A stretch of DNA of 64,000 nucleotides from Renibacterium salmoninarum ATCC 33209 (GTDB lineage: Bacteria > Actinomycetota > Actinomycetes > Actinomycetales > Micrococcaceae). The notes beneath the pieces were generated by a model. That model was not told the origin of the DNA. It made no database searches and saw only the letters and a list, made by a program, of their open reading frames with translations. A program made the translations under genes and the position numbers. The stretch lies in assembly GCF_000018885.1 (NCBI RefSeq), contig NC_010168.1, forward strand, positions 2,046,001 to 2,110,000. Reading direction: 5' to 3'. Positions within the stretch are counted from its first letter, which is position 1; each line of letters begins with the position of its first letter. This document shows positions 53,508 through 62,311 of the stretch, in pieces.

Positions 53508-54431
53508 ATGAGCCTTGCCCCAGAGACAGACACCGAGAACGCCACTAAGTTCTCCGGTTATGCCCACCCCGAACGCTTAGTCTCGACCCAGTGGGTGGCC
53601 GATACGATTGCCGCTGGAAAAGTTGGCACCGCTGAGTTGGCAATCGTCGAGTCAGATGAAGACGTGCTTCTCTACGGAACCGGACACATCCCCGGCGCCG
53701 TCAAAATTGACTGGCATACCGACCTCAACGACCATGACACTCGCGATTACATCGACGGAGCAGCCTTCGCTCAGCTGCTGAGCAGCAAAGGCATCGGCCG
53801 GGACACCACCGTGGTCATCTACGGCGACAAATCAAATTGGTGGGCCGCTTATGCGCTCTGGGTTTTCACGCTTTTTGGCCACCAAGACGTGCGTTTGATT
53901 GATGGTGGTCGGGATAAGTGGCTTGCCGAAGGCCGCGAGGTTTCCACCGAGAGTTCAGCGCCAGCACCAGCCGAGTACCACCCGGTTGAGCGCAAAGACG
54001 AAGAAATCCGCGCCTTCAAAGACGATGTACTGCAGCACTTGGGCAACGGGTCGCTGATCGATGTGCGCTCCCCCGAGGAATACACCGGAGCACGTACGTC
54101 AATGCCGGCCTACCCGGAAGAGGGTGCGCTGCGCGGCGGGCACATTCCCACCGCAGCTTCAGTGCCGTGGGCCAAAGCAGCCGCTGAGGATGGTAAGTTC
54201 CGCAGCCGAGAAGAACTCGAGAACATTTACCTTAATTGCGCTGGTCTAAAGGGCGGCGATGACGTGGTTGCCTACTGCCGAATTGGCGAGCGCTCTAGCC
54301 ACACTTGGTTTGCACTCAAGCATCTGCTCGGCTTTGACAATGTGCGCAATTACGACGGTTCCTGGACTGAATGGGGCAACGCGGTTCGAGTTCCGATCGT
54401 CAAAGGTGAAGAACCCGGCTCGGTCAACTAG
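53508..54431 (+). CDS. Thiosulfate/3-mercaptopyruvate sulfurtransferase (two-domain rhodanese)
   Basis: A 307-residue protein with an inactive N-terminal rhodanese domain and a catalytic C-terminal one. The active-site loop is Cys257-R-I-G-E-R ([15 protein letters not shown]), the CRxGxR form typical of thiosulfate sulfurtransferases (CysA/SseA-like). The C-terminal domain also shows [12 protein letters not shown]. It is followed after about 40 bp by a broken sufE, an arrangement common in actinobacteria where the pair handles sulfane sulfur. RBS AGGAG 7 bp upstream. Confidence 0.92.
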   Translation: MSLAPETDTENATKFSGYAHPERLVSTQWVADTIAAGKVGTAELAIVESDEDVLLYGTGHIPGAVKIDWHTDLNDHDTRDYIDGAAFAQLLSSKGIGRDTTVVIYGDKSNWWAAYALWVFTLFGHQDVRLIDGGRDKWLAEGREVSTESSAPAPAEYHPVERKDEEIRAFKDDVLQHLGNGSLIDVRSPEEYTGARTSMPAYPEEGALRGGHIPTAASVPWAKAAAEDGKFRSREELENIYLNCAGLKGGDDVVAYCRIGERSSHTWFALKHLLGFDNVRNYDGSWTEWGNAVRVPIVKGEEPGSVN

Positions 54432-54474
54432 GCCCGGTAAAAGGACTACGCTGGAAACTGCGACTGATACCAAG

Positions 54475-54911
54475 ATGCCGCCGTCAATACCTTTGGCCCT
54501 GGCCGAGATCATCGACGACTTCCAAGCGCTCGAAGAAAAAGAGCGATTGCAATTATTGCTCGAGTTCTCCAGAACTTTGCCGCCTTTGCCCGACCGTTTG
54601 GCGAACCACTTGGAATTGCTCGAACAAGTAGTTGAGTGCCAATCACCGCTTTTCTTAACGATTGAAAAGGCCGACGACGGCGCCGTACAGCTGTTCTTCT
54701 CGGCTCCAGCTGAGGCACCCACTACTCGCGGTTTCGCCAGCGTGCTCTACGAAGGTCTCAATGGTCGCAGTGTTGCCGAGATCCTTGCGGTTCCGGACGA
54801 TATGCCGGAAAACTCGGTCTGATGCGTGCGCTCACGCCGTTGCGCTTGCGTGGCATGTCTGCGATGCTCGGCCGAATCAAACGTCAATTGCGTGATTTAG
54901 ACGCCGCCTAA
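54475..54911 (+). pseudogene. sufE: SufE-family sulfur acceptor, C-terminus frameshifted
   Basis: MPPSIPLALAEIIDDFQALEEKERLQLLLEFSRTLPPLP, sulfur-accepting Cys55 in QVVECQSPLFL, then RGFASVLYEGLNGRSVAEILAVPDD. The frame stops at 54822 after PENSV. The missing end MRALTPLRLRGMSAMLGRIKRQLRD lies directly downstream in another frame (54821-54911). One lost base at about 54818-54820 would explain this. The truncated form keeps the Cys but lacks the conserved last helix (LSPxRxxG...). A start further upstream is possible, since AAGGA precedes 54451 without a standard start codon. Confidence 0.82.
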
Positions 54912-54937
54912 TCGGTTCTATCGCTTGCACGATTATC

Positions 54938-54980
54938 AGTAGAGGCCGCCAATCCGACCTACGGATTGGCGGCCTCTACT
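54938..54980. terminator. 19-bp perfect hairpin downstream of sufE
   Basis: Arms 54938-54956 and 54962-54980 are perfectly complementary around ACCTA. There is no U-tract; I-shaped terminator likely, serving the sulfurtransferase unit and perhaps the convergent gene. The following 140 bp to 55124 hold no supported gene. Confidence 0.65.
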
Positions 54981-55124
54981 ACACGCACTGAATGCTCGGA
55001 CTTCTCAGTGCCCGTCCGCAGATAAGCAGCACAACAACCGTCATCAATATCAGGCAAAGCCAGGCCCAAGCTGCGCGGTCCTAATCTGCGGGAGCCTTCG
55101 GCAACCGTCCCGAGCTCGCTGAGA

Positions 55125-56417
55125 CTAATCTCGGTATTCTTCTGGAACGGTATCTCTCGGAAGTTCGTAACGCCCCAATCTGGGCACGAGCCAGGCTGTC
55201 ACCACGGCCTCCCAGCGAGCGGCGTCGACGTTCCATTCTCTCGTGTGGCCGGCTTGCGAAAACTCAACAAACGTCACCATCTCTGGGTTCCGTCGCGCCA
55301 GTTCTTTGGATGGCCCATACGGCACAAAGTCGTCGTCTCGACTGTGCATAATCAGGGTTGGCGTACGTAGTTCCACCGCCCGACTCACCCAATCCATACT
55401 CTTCAGATCGACCGGTGCAGCCAGGCCGGTGATTCGCCGCCCCAGCGGATGGCTAAGCATAAGCTGCCCGTAACGGCCGATTGCTGCGGGCACTTTGTTG
55501 AGCGCTGCTTGATGCGCTAAGACATCAATCCAATTGATCACTGGGGAATCAAGCACCAAAGCAATCACTTGGCTACGGTAGCGGCTCTGATCAACCAATT
55601 GCAGCGAAATCGCGCCGCCCATCGAGTAACCGAACAACACAATGTCTTTTGCGCCACGACTTAACGCGAACTCAATTGCTGCCTCGACATCTCGCCATTC
55701 AGTAAAGCCCAGGCCGTAAAGTCCATCCGCAGTTTCCGGCGCATCGCCATCGTTGCGATAAGAAATCAACAAACTCGTCAGGCCAAGTTCGCGGGCCGTG
55801 CGCACTGCCCGTAAACCTTCAGTTCGCCGCGCTCCCCGCCCGTGCACCATGATTGCCCAGGTAGATAGGGCCCGACTCGGTTCCGCTGGCACAATCCAGG
55901 CGGGCGCGGGCCCAACAGACAAGTTGATCAGTACTTCCTCGGCAGCTAATCCGAGCTCACTTGGGTCACGATAGACCGCACCGGTGAGCCGTCCGCGCAA
56001 CGCGTGCTGCAGATCGCCTTCCAGCACCTCTTCAACGACGCGAGTCACCGATCCCTCGCGCGGCACATAAGAACGGATGGCACCAATTCGTGCTTGACCA
56101 CTACCAGCATCAAAGGCAAGTCCGTAGACGCCGTCAACCGTAGTGTCTTTTGTTGCCGGCAGCACAATGTGGAATTCGTCGCCTTCGCGCAAGACCGCGA
56201 GAATCGCTAAATCATCCGGCTGCTCTTTTTCCGGCGTAACCACCCGGCGCGCAAAGTAGCCAGCCAATGCCGAGCTACCAGCTGCCGCTACCGAAAGCGC
56301 CGTCGTCCCGGCAGCAACGCCTAGCAAACTCCATTTGAGCCAACTGCTGGAACGCCCTGCTGCGTTCTCGCCATCAATCAACTTGGGCATCGGCTGTCGG
56401 TCTTGGTGTGCTGCCAT
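55125..56417 (-). CDS. Membrane-anchored alpha/beta hydrolase
   Basis: A 430-residue protein. One N-terminal helix (WSLLGVAAGTTALSVAAAGSSALAGYFA, about residues 29-56) should anchor it, with the hydrolase domain outside. A beta-rich linker precedes the hydrolase core: IMVHGRGARRTEG (oxyanion region), nucleophile Ser in IVLFGYSMGGAISLQL, Asp in TLIMHSRDDDFVPYG, His in FSQAGHTREWN. The triad is complete. Similar to BAAT/DLH-like peptidase-type hydrolases of actinobacteria. Substrate unknown. Confidence 0.83.
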   Translation of the reverse strand: MAAHQDRQPMPKLIDGENAAGRSSSWLKWSLLGVAAGTTALSVAAAGSSALAGYFARRVVTPEKEQPDDLAILAVLREGDEFHIVLPATKDTTVDGVYGLAFDAGSGQARIGAIRSYVPREGSVTRVVEEVLEGDLQHALRGRLTGAVYRDPSELGLAAEEVLINLSVGPAPAWIVPAEPSRALSTWAIMVHGRGARRTEGLRAVRTARELGLTSLLISYRNDGDAPETADGLYGLGFTEWRDVEAAIEFALSRGAKDIVLFGYSMGGAISLQLVDQSRYRSQVIALVLDSPVINWIDVLAHQAALNKVPAAIGRYGQLMLSHPLGRRITGLAAPVDLKSMDWVSRAVELRTPTLIMHSRDDDFVPYGPSKELARRNPEMVTFVEFSQAGHTREWNVDAARWEAVVTAWLVPRLGRYELPRDTVPEEYRD

Positions 56418-56516
56418 GCTTCTATTGTTCCTTAAGGACTTGAGGCTTTGGGCCTCCAGGTGCGGTGATTTGCGTTGCGCAACGTCGTCGAGCTGACTAG
56501 CCGATACGCTTAGGCT

Positions 56517-57008
56517 ATGACCGATACCATCATCATTCTCACCGAAGCGGCGCTTGCTCAGATCGACGTGGAGAACATCAGCGGACTTTACGAGGACGGC
56601 GAGCAGATTGAACTGACGCTGTTAGTCCCGGAAGACACTCGCCGGAATCTCTTGGTTGATGTCATCGACCAACTGTCGCTGTGGGATATTCCTGCTGCGC
56701 TCAAGGAATTCGGCGGCCGTCCTCATGCCGCCCAGGCCCGAACCAGTGCGGAAGCAATCTTAGCGGCCTCGTTGGCTGCGTTGGCTGATAGTGGCGCTCA
56801 GGTAAGTGGCAAGGTGATTGATGGCGACGCCGTCGCCGGTTTAGTTGCCGAGGTAGAAGCTAGCCAGGCTCGGCAGGCCATTGTCATCACCGAGCCACAT
56901 GCAGTAGAAGACACCTTCCGCACAGATTGGGCCAGCCAGGCGCAGCACAAACTCGGCCTGCCGGTCCTGCACCTGTATGCAGGATCGGGATTTATCGGCG
57001 ACTCCTGA
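56517..57008 (+). CDS. Uncharacterised UspA-like small protein
   Basis: A 163-residue protein with alternating beta and alpha segments: IIILTEAALAQIDVENI, IELTLLVPEDTRRNLLVDVIDQLSLWDIPAALKEF, EAILAASLAALADSGAQVSGKVIDGDAVAGLVAEVEASQARQAIVITEPHAVEDTFRTDWASQAQHKLGLPVLHLYAGSG. The pattern (VPED..., ASLAALADSGAQVSGKVIDGDAVAGL, then IVITEP...LPVLHL) fits the universal-stress fold, although the ATP-binding G-x2-G-x9-GS motif is not seen. Directly upstream of msrB, 14 bp apart, so possibly cotranscribed. Confidence 0.6.
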   Translation: MTDTIIILTEAALAQIDVENISGLYEDGEQIELTLLVPEDTRRNLLVDVIDQLSLWDIPAALKEFGGRPHAAQARTSAEAILAASLAALADSGAQVSGKVIDGDAVAGLVAEVEASQARQAIVITEPHAVEDTFRTDWASQAQHKLGLPVLHLYAGSGFIGDS

Positions 57009-57021
57009 GCGTTACAGAAGT

Positions 57022-57462
57022 ATGACTGATTCAAACGCTGGCTATTTCAAAAACAGCTACACCCCCGCAGTGGTCAAAACTGACCAAGAGTGGCGGCAGG
57101 AATTGAGTCCCGAGGAGTTCCGAGTACTGCGCCAATCGGGCACTGAACGGGCCTACTCGGGCGAATACACCGATACGCATACCGAAGGCGTCTACAAGTG
57201 CCGTGCCTGTGGTGCGGAGCTTTTCCGCAGCAATGAGAAATTCGATTCACATTGTGGCTGGCCATCGTTTTTCGCGCCCTCCGAAGAAGGAACGGTGCGG
57301 TACATCCATGATCGGACCATGGGCATGGACCGCGTGGAAGTACGTTGCGCCAACTGCGATTCCCACCTGGGCCACGTCTTCGAAGGCGAGAGATACGGCA
57401 CCCCAACAGATAAGCGGTACTGCATCAACTCGGTGTCGATGACGCTGGTTCCGGCCGAATAA
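57022..57462 (+). CDS. msrB: Peptide-methionine (R)-S-oxide reductase
   Basis: A 146-residue MsrB repairing methionine-R-sulfoxide. Zn ligands Cys60, Cys63, Cys109 and Cys112 (YKCRACG, VRCANCDSH), FDSHCGWPSFF, GHVFEGE and the catalytic Cys134 in KRYCINSVSM are intact. The start ATG 57022 is preferred; the frame is open back into the preceding gene. No fused msrA. Confidence 0.95.
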   Translation: MTDSNAGYFKNSYTPAVVKTDQEWRQELSPEEFRVLRQSGTERAYSGEYTDTHTEGVYKCRACGAELFRSNEKFDSHCGWPSFFAPSEEGTVRYIHDRTMGMDRVEVRCANCDSHLGHVFEGERYGTPTDKRYCINSVSMTLVPAE

Positions 57463-57486
57463 TCTGTCACTGCTTAAATTCCTAGT

Positions 57487-57530
57487 CCGTTCTTCCCCAC
57501 GCTAAGACAAGTGTGCGTGGGGAAGAACGG
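57487..57530. terminator. 16-bp perfect hairpin downstream of msrB
   Basis: Arms 57487-57502 and 57515-57530 (CCGTTCTTCCCCACGC and its complement) around a 12-nt loop. Located between convergent msrB and the HIT gene, so it may act for both strands. No U-tract directly after. Confidence 0.6.
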
Positions 57531-57617
57531 GTTCACCCCACTTGGGTGTGCTCACCCGTGGGGAGCAGCCACCAAGGTTTCGAGTTACCCGCGCGTAGAT
57601 TTTTTGCCGTTTTATTC

Positions 57618-58058
57618 TTACCGGTTGAGAAGCTCAGACCGCAGCTGCTCAACTAGCTCAGCTGCCTCCTCCTGACTCCCCCGGCGGGCGCCCGGCCAAG
57701 AATCACTTTCCAACCAGGCAACATCCTTCGGAGTACCGTGACGACGCGGCACCAAATGGATATGTAAATGCGGATAACTGTGCCCGGTGACTAATACATA
57801 CACGCGCTCAGCGATTGTCGCCTCCAGCGCCGCCGTCAGCTGCTGCATGACGCGGCCGAAGTCGGTAGCTTCCTCAGCAGTCAAGGTACCAAAGCTCGGG
57901 TTATGCCGCTTGGGTGTCACCATCATATAGCCCAAGTAGACATCTGATGCATCTGGCAGTACTGGCAACTGGAACCCAACAACCATGTCGGTTTCGACCA
58001 GCATGCCGCCTGGCACGGCAAGCTGGCCTGAGACCTCATTCACATAAAAGGCATGCAT
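57618..58058 (-). CDS. HIT-family nucleotide-binding protein
   Basis: A 146-residue histidine-triad protein. Triad His97-x-His99-x-His101 in PHLHIHLVPRRHG. N-terminal GYMMVTPKRHNPSFGTLTAEEATDFGRVMQQLTAALEATIAERVYVL follows the Hint/Fhit-like layout. Such proteins hydrolyse nucleoside phosphoramidates or related dinucleotides. Stand-alone gene, divergent from the DUF6421-like gene. Confidence 0.85.
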   Translation of the reverse strand: MHAFYVNEVSGQLAVPGGMLVETDMVVGFQLPVLPDASDVYLGYMMVTPKRHNPSFGTLTAEEATDFGRVMQQLTAALEATIAERVYVLVTGHSYPHLHIHLVPRRHGTPKDVAWLESDSWPGARRGSQEEAAELVEQLRSELLNR

Positions 58059-58272
58059 CGATTCCTGAAATCATGCAGCGAATCTACTCTTCTTTTGCAG
58101 CGGCTCCGCGAGACCTATAGCCAGGCAGCCCAGCAAATCCTCATGGTGATGCGCGCGGCCAACGGCATAAGCAACAGTAATACTTATCTATTATCTAAGT
58201 TGAGGCATAAGAATCGTTGATCTGTTGTTACGGTGTAAAGGAATTGTTAAGAACACTTGAAAGGACCGAGCC

Positions 58273-59703
58273 ATGACCCAGACTGTGACCACACCTGAGA
58301 GCATTACCGTTATCTCTGCCGAGGAACTTGATGCCATTGGCAACAGCCCGGCATGGCTCGATTTGAAATCCGCCGCCACCGAGCTACAAAGCCTCCAGGT
58401 CAAAGACGGCTCCGTGCCGGAATCTGAAAACTTGGCTCACGCCACTGAGCTAGTCTCCACCATCACCGCATCGATCGATGCGCTTGCGCCAAACTTCCCG
58501 CATGATGCGAATTACCTCTCCCTTTTGGTGAAAAACTTCGGTCGTTGGGCTGACGGTGGCTTTGGTGTGCCGGATTTCCTTGACTCGCTGCTAGCTTTCC
58601 AGCCACAAGAACACCGCATTGATGGCCTGGGCCACCTGGTGGTATTCCCGATGTACACCCAAAACGGTTCCACTAACCGCTTCGTAGAAGCCGTTCTGGT
58701 CAAAGTTGTCTGGCCCGAGTTCATCGCTGAGCTAGAAGCTTGCGCCTATTCAAACCGACTCTTTGTGCCAATCAGCTTCATCGATTTCACCCCGGGCTAC
58801 GACACTAACTCGGCAGTACTTTTCCCGGAGTCGGTGGGCGTACGCGAAACGCCGAAGTTTACTTGGGGTGCCATCTTCCAGGACCGCGAAGCCGCTCGCT
58901 TCCGCAAAGTACTCAAGGCAGCAGCGGACATCACTTCGCTGGAATTGCCGGAAGACGCCGCTGAGTTCCTTGGCGACCAAAACCTTACCCAGGAAACTTT
59001 CGTGATGTGGGACCTGATCCACGATCGCACCCACATGCGCGGCGATCTGCCTTTCGACCCCTTCATGATCAAACAGCGGATGCCCTTCTTCTTGTACTCA
59101 CTCGAAGAACTGCGTTGCGACCTGACCGCTTTCAGCGAATCGGTCAAGCTGGAGAAGGACGAAAACGCTTCTGAAGGAGTGCGCAAATACGCGAAACTCG
59201 TCCAATACGCGGTGCTCTTCGACCGGATCTTCCGCTTCGCTATTACCGGCTCCCGGGTGCGTAACTACGACGGCCTTGGCGGTCAGCTACTCTTCGCTTG
59301 GATGCACCAACACCACGTACTGCACTGGACTGACACCAAGCTGACCATCGATTGGGACGAAGTTGCCGACGTCATCGTGGCATTAGGCGAGAAGATCCAC
59401 GATCTTTACTGGCGCTCAATCGACCGGCCTAAGACCGCGCACTGGCTTGCGGCCTACGAATTGGTCTCCGAAACGGTGACGCCAAACCCCGCCTCGGTCT
59501 GGGCTAAAGGCCCCGATGCGCTGCCGCTGCATGAACCGCCGCGCGCGCTCACCGATCAGGTTTTGGACGACGAATTCCCGCTGTCGATGTTCTACGAAGC
59601 ATTAGAGAAGAAGATGCGTCCAATCATCGAGTCAACCACTGGTATTACCGGAAAAGACAACATCGGCGATCCATCTGAGGCTTCAGAGACAATAGGGGCA
59701 TGA
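58273..59703 (+). CDS. Uncharacterised DUF6421-type protein
   Basis: A 476-residue soluble, helix-rich protein without signal peptide or membrane segment, starting at ATG 58273 behind GAAAGGA. Conserved-looking stretches include NFGRWADGGFGVPDFLDSL, YTQNGSTNRFVEAVLVKVVWPEF, FTPGYDTNSAVLFPE, WDLIHDRTHMRGDLPFDPFMIKQRMPFFLYSLEELRCDL and GGQLLFAWMHQHHVLHWTD. The HDRTH and HQHHVLH clusters could form a metal site (inference). I recognise it as the actinobacterial DUF6421 family. Overlaps the next SDR gene by 4 bp, which suggests a shared pathway. Confidence 0.7.
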   Translation: MTQTVTTPESITVISAEELDAIGNSPAWLDLKSAATELQSLQVKDGSVPESENLAHATELVSTITASIDALAPNFPHDANYLSLLVKNFGRWADGGFGVPDFLDSLLAFQPQEHRIDGLGHLVVFPMYTQNGSTNRFVEAVLVKVVWPEFIAELEACAYSNRLFVPISFIDFTPGYDTNSAVLFPESVGVRETPKFTWGAIFQDREAARFRKVLKAAADITSLELPEDAAEFLGDQNLTQETFVMWDLIHDRTHMRGDLPFDPFMIKQRMPFFLYSLEELRCDLTAFSESVKLEKDENASEGVRKYAKLVQYAVLFDRIFRFAITGSRVRNYDGLGGQLLFAWMHQHHVLHWTDTKLTIDWDEVADVIVALGEKIHDLYWRSIDRPKTAHWLAAYELVSETVTPNPASVWAKGPDALPLHEPPRALTDQVLDDEFPLSMFYEALEKKMRPIIESTTGITGKDNIGDPSEASETIGA

Positions 59704-60389
59704 AGAATATTCTGATCGCCGGCGGCTCCTCAGCCGCCGGCATTGCCGCTGCAAAAGTATTCGTTGACGCCGGTTATCGGGTTATTACGGTCGGCTCCAG
59801 TCTGGAGCGGATTTCTACCGCGGCCGATGCCAGCGGCGCCATCGGGTTGGTTGCCGATTTAGCCAATTCGGACGACGTCGCACGCCTGCGCCAGGAGATC
59901 AACGGCCAGTACGGCCCCGTGTACGGGCTAATTCATCTGGTTGGCGGCTGGCGCGGTGGCGGCTCAATCCCGGAGCAAAGCGACGCTGATTGGGATTTCC
60001 TGCAGCGCAATGTGGTGCAAACGTTGCGACTAACCAGCCAAGAGTTTTTCACCGAGCTGGTAACTGAAGCTGGACGCCTAGCTGTAGTTTCTTCAACCGG
60101 CTTAGCCAAGCCGACGGCATCGAACGCCAACTATGTGGCGGCCAAAGCCGCGGCTGAGGCCTGGGTCTTGGCCCTTGCTGAGGGCTTCGCGAAACAAGCT
60201 ACCGAGTCAGCTTCCGCCGCAGCCGTAGTATTACGCGTCAAAGCGCTCTTGACCGACGAGATGAAAACGGCCCAGCCGGAACGGAAATTTCCTGGCTATA
60301 CCCACGTTGATGAACTCGGAACTCAGATTCTAGAAGCCTTTACGAACACCGCCGAAAGTCTCAACAGCACCATCATCAGTCTCGGATAG
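59700..60389 (+). CDS. SDR-family oxidoreductase
   Basis: A 229-residue short-chain dehydrogenase. The cofactor loop is NILIAGGSSAAGIAAAKVF, a variant of GxxxGxG. The NAG-like position is LIHLVGGWRGGGSIPEQ. Catalytic Ser in LAVVSSTGLAKP and Tyr/Lys in YVAAKAAAEAWV. Coupled to the DUF6421-type gene by an ATGA overlap, so the two are probably made together. Substrate unknown. Confidence 0.82.
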   Translation: MKNILIAGGSSAAGIAAAKVFVDAGYRVITVGSSLERISTAADASGAIGLVADLANSDDVARLRQEINGQYGPVYGLIHLVGGWRGGGSIPEQSDADWDFLQRNVVQTLRLTSQEFFTELVTEAGRLAVVSSTGLAKPTASNANYVAAKAAAEAWVLALAEGFAKQATESASAAAVVLRVKALLTDEMKTAQPERKFPGYTHVDELGTQILEAFTNTAESLNSTIISLG

Positions 60390-60480
60390 CTAGCCGACTT
60401 TGGGATAGCCTGAAGACAGGTCTGCTGGCTATCCCAAGTACGCCTGACTATCGCAAACGCTTGAATATGAGGACATCACT

Positions 60481-61548
60481 GTGACCGAATCGCTCCACGA
60501 TAAAAACCTGCGCGGATTCGCTTCCGATAACTATGCGGGCGTGCACCCCGAGATCTTGGCTGCTCTGGCAACCGCCAATGAGGGCCACCAGGTCTCCTAT
60601 GGCGAAGACATTTACACGGAAAAGCTCACCCAGGTGTTCGAAAAGCATTTCGGCCCAAGTCTTTCGGGCGCAGACATCGAGGTCTACCCGGTATTCAATG
60701 GCACCGGTGCCAACGTGGTGAGCCTACAAGCCATGATGCCGCGCTGGGGTGCGGTAATCAGCGCTAAAACCGCACATATCAACATGGATGAAGGCGGCGC
60801 CCCAGAGCGAGTGGGCGGCATGAAGTTACTGACCGTAGAAACCCCTGATGGCAAGCTCACGCCCGAGTTGATTGATCAAGAGGCCTGGGGCTGGGGCGAT
60901 GAACACCGCGCGCAGCCTTTGGTGGTCTCCATCACCCAGGTCACCGAACTTGGCACCTGCTATACCCCGGAAGAGGTCAGCACGATCGCCGATCATGTGC
61001 ACAAAAACGGCATGTTGCTGCATATGGACGGTTCTCGGTTGGCGAATGCGGCAGCCTCGCTGGGGCTGCCTTTCAAAGCCTTCACTACCGACGCCGGCGT
61101 TGATGTACTTTCGTTTGGCGGCACGAAAAACGGCATGATCTTCGGTGAAGCAATCGTCTTGCTGAACCCGAGCGCCGCGCCCGGAATCAAGTTCTTGCGC
61201 AAACTCAACATGCAGCTTGCCTCAAAGATGCGTTTCATCTCGGCACAATTCCTCGCATTGCTAGAAGGCGATCTCTGGCTGCGTTCAGCGTCGCACGCGA
61301 ATGCTATGGCAACCCGGCTTCGTACTGGAATCGAGCAGATTCCAGGGGTGGAAGCCACTCAAACGACCCAAGCCAACGGCGTTTTTGCGATCCTGCCAGA
61401 AGGCGTCGCTGATCGAGTTCGGGAGAAGTTCCGTTTTTACGATTGGGACGAAGCACGCTGTGAAGTTCGGTGGATGTGCTCCTTCGATACCACTGAAGCT
61501 GATATCGATGCGTTCCTAGCGGCAATCCGAGCCGAAGCGGCACGCTAA
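60481..61548 (+). CDS. Low-specificity L-threonine aldolase / beta-eliminating lyase
   Basis: A 355-residue PLP enzyme of fold type I. FASDNYAGVHPEILAALATANEGHQVSYGED is the standard N-terminus. ADIEVYPVFNGTGANVVSL follows, PLP-contacting HMDGSRLANAAASLGLPF, and Schiff-base Lys216 in SFGGTKNGMIFGEAIV. The C-terminal domain is complete. Threonine aldolases cleave L-Thr to glycine and acetaldehyde; phenylserine or alanine-racemising relatives look similar. GTG start at 60481. Confidence 0.87.
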   Translation: MTESLHDKNLRGFASDNYAGVHPEILAALATANEGHQVSYGEDIYTEKLTQVFEKHFGPSLSGADIEVYPVFNGTGANVVSLQAMMPRWGAVISAKTAHINMDEGGAPERVGGMKLLTVETPDGKLTPELIDQEAWGWGDEHRAQPLVVSITQVTELGTCYTPEEVSTIADHVHKNGMLLHMDGSRLANAAASLGLPFKAFTTDAGVDVLSFGGTKNGMIFGEAIVLLNPSAAPGIKFLRKLNMQLASKMRFISAQFLALLEGDLWLRSASHANAMATRLRTGIEQIPGVEATQTTQANGVFAILPEGVADRVREKFRFYDWDEARCEVRWMCSFDTTEADIDAFLAAIRAEAAR

Positions 61549-61651
61549 TACCGCTTGCTGAAGAAGATATTTAGCCCGGGCAAGCCGGTGCTGGCGCTCG
61601 ACGGCGGCGCGCCTGAGCGTAATTGTCGGTGCCCGGGTATATTCTGCAAAG

Positions 61652-62257
61652 GTGAGCGCGCTAGCACAGGTTCCCTCTGATTTCCTGACTGCGTTAGGAA
61701 CACTTCGACAAGCAACATGTCGGAGTGAATTGAGGCTGGAAGAAATCCCCGCACCGTCCCGACTCTCCCCCTACGCGGTGGCGCTCGGCGCTGAGGTCTT
61801 TGCCAAAAACTCTTTTGGCTTAGAACTCAAAGACTCTGAGGAACCGGAGGAACTCGCCACGGGCCGATTCATCCTGTTGCACGATCCAGACGGTTCAGCG
61901 CTTTGGGATGGCACCTTCCGAGTGGTGACCTATATCCGTGCGCAGTTAGAGGCTGATATTGGCACCGATGCAATGCTGGGATCGGTTGCCTGGACCTGGC
62001 TCGTTGAGGCCCTAGAAACCCACCAGGCGGCTTATCGTGCCGCTGGCGGTACCGCTACTCGAATTTTGTCCGAAAGCTACGGTTCCTTGGCTGGTAGCCC
62101 CGATGCCATTGATATTGAACTGCGCGCTTCCTGGACGCCCGAGAGTTCAGATGTTCAGGCGCACTTAGAAGCGTGGTCAGATATGGTCTGCACCTTTGCC
62201 GGCTTGCCACCGCTGCCAGAAGGCGTCAGCGCGTTACCGAATAGGCGTCGGAATTGA
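61652..62257 (+). CDS. DUF3000 domain-containing protein
   Basis: A 201-residue protein of the actinobacterial DUF3000 family (DFLTALGTLRQATCRSELRLEEIPAPSRLSPYAVALGAEV ... GRFILLHDPDGSALWDGTFRVVTYIRAQLEADIGTDAMLGSVAWTWLVEALE ... GTATRILSESYGSLAG). Typically encoded next to the RNase D gene, as here, 54 bp upstream. GTG start at 61652; TATATT lies 8 bp before it, compatible with a leaderless transcript. Function unknown. Confidence 0.85.
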   Translation: MSALAQVPSDFLTALGTLRQATCRSELRLEEIPAPSRLSPYAVALGAEVFAKNSFGLELKDSEEPEELATGRFILLHDPDGSALWDGTFRVVTYIRAQLEADIGTDAMLGSVAWTWLVEALETHQAAYRAAGGTATRILSESYGSLAGSPDAIDIELRASWTPESSDVQAHLEAWSDMVCTFAGLPPLPEGVSALPNRRRN

Positions 62258-62311
62258 GACGAATAGTTCTTGGGTCAACTTGCGCCAACTGACAGATAAA
62301 CTAGGACCATC

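Noticed and set aside
54981..55124. Short hydrophobic frame (LILMTVVVLLICGRAL) on the minus strand
   Set aside because: One possible membrane helix without start, motif or neighbours; too short to support even as a remnant.
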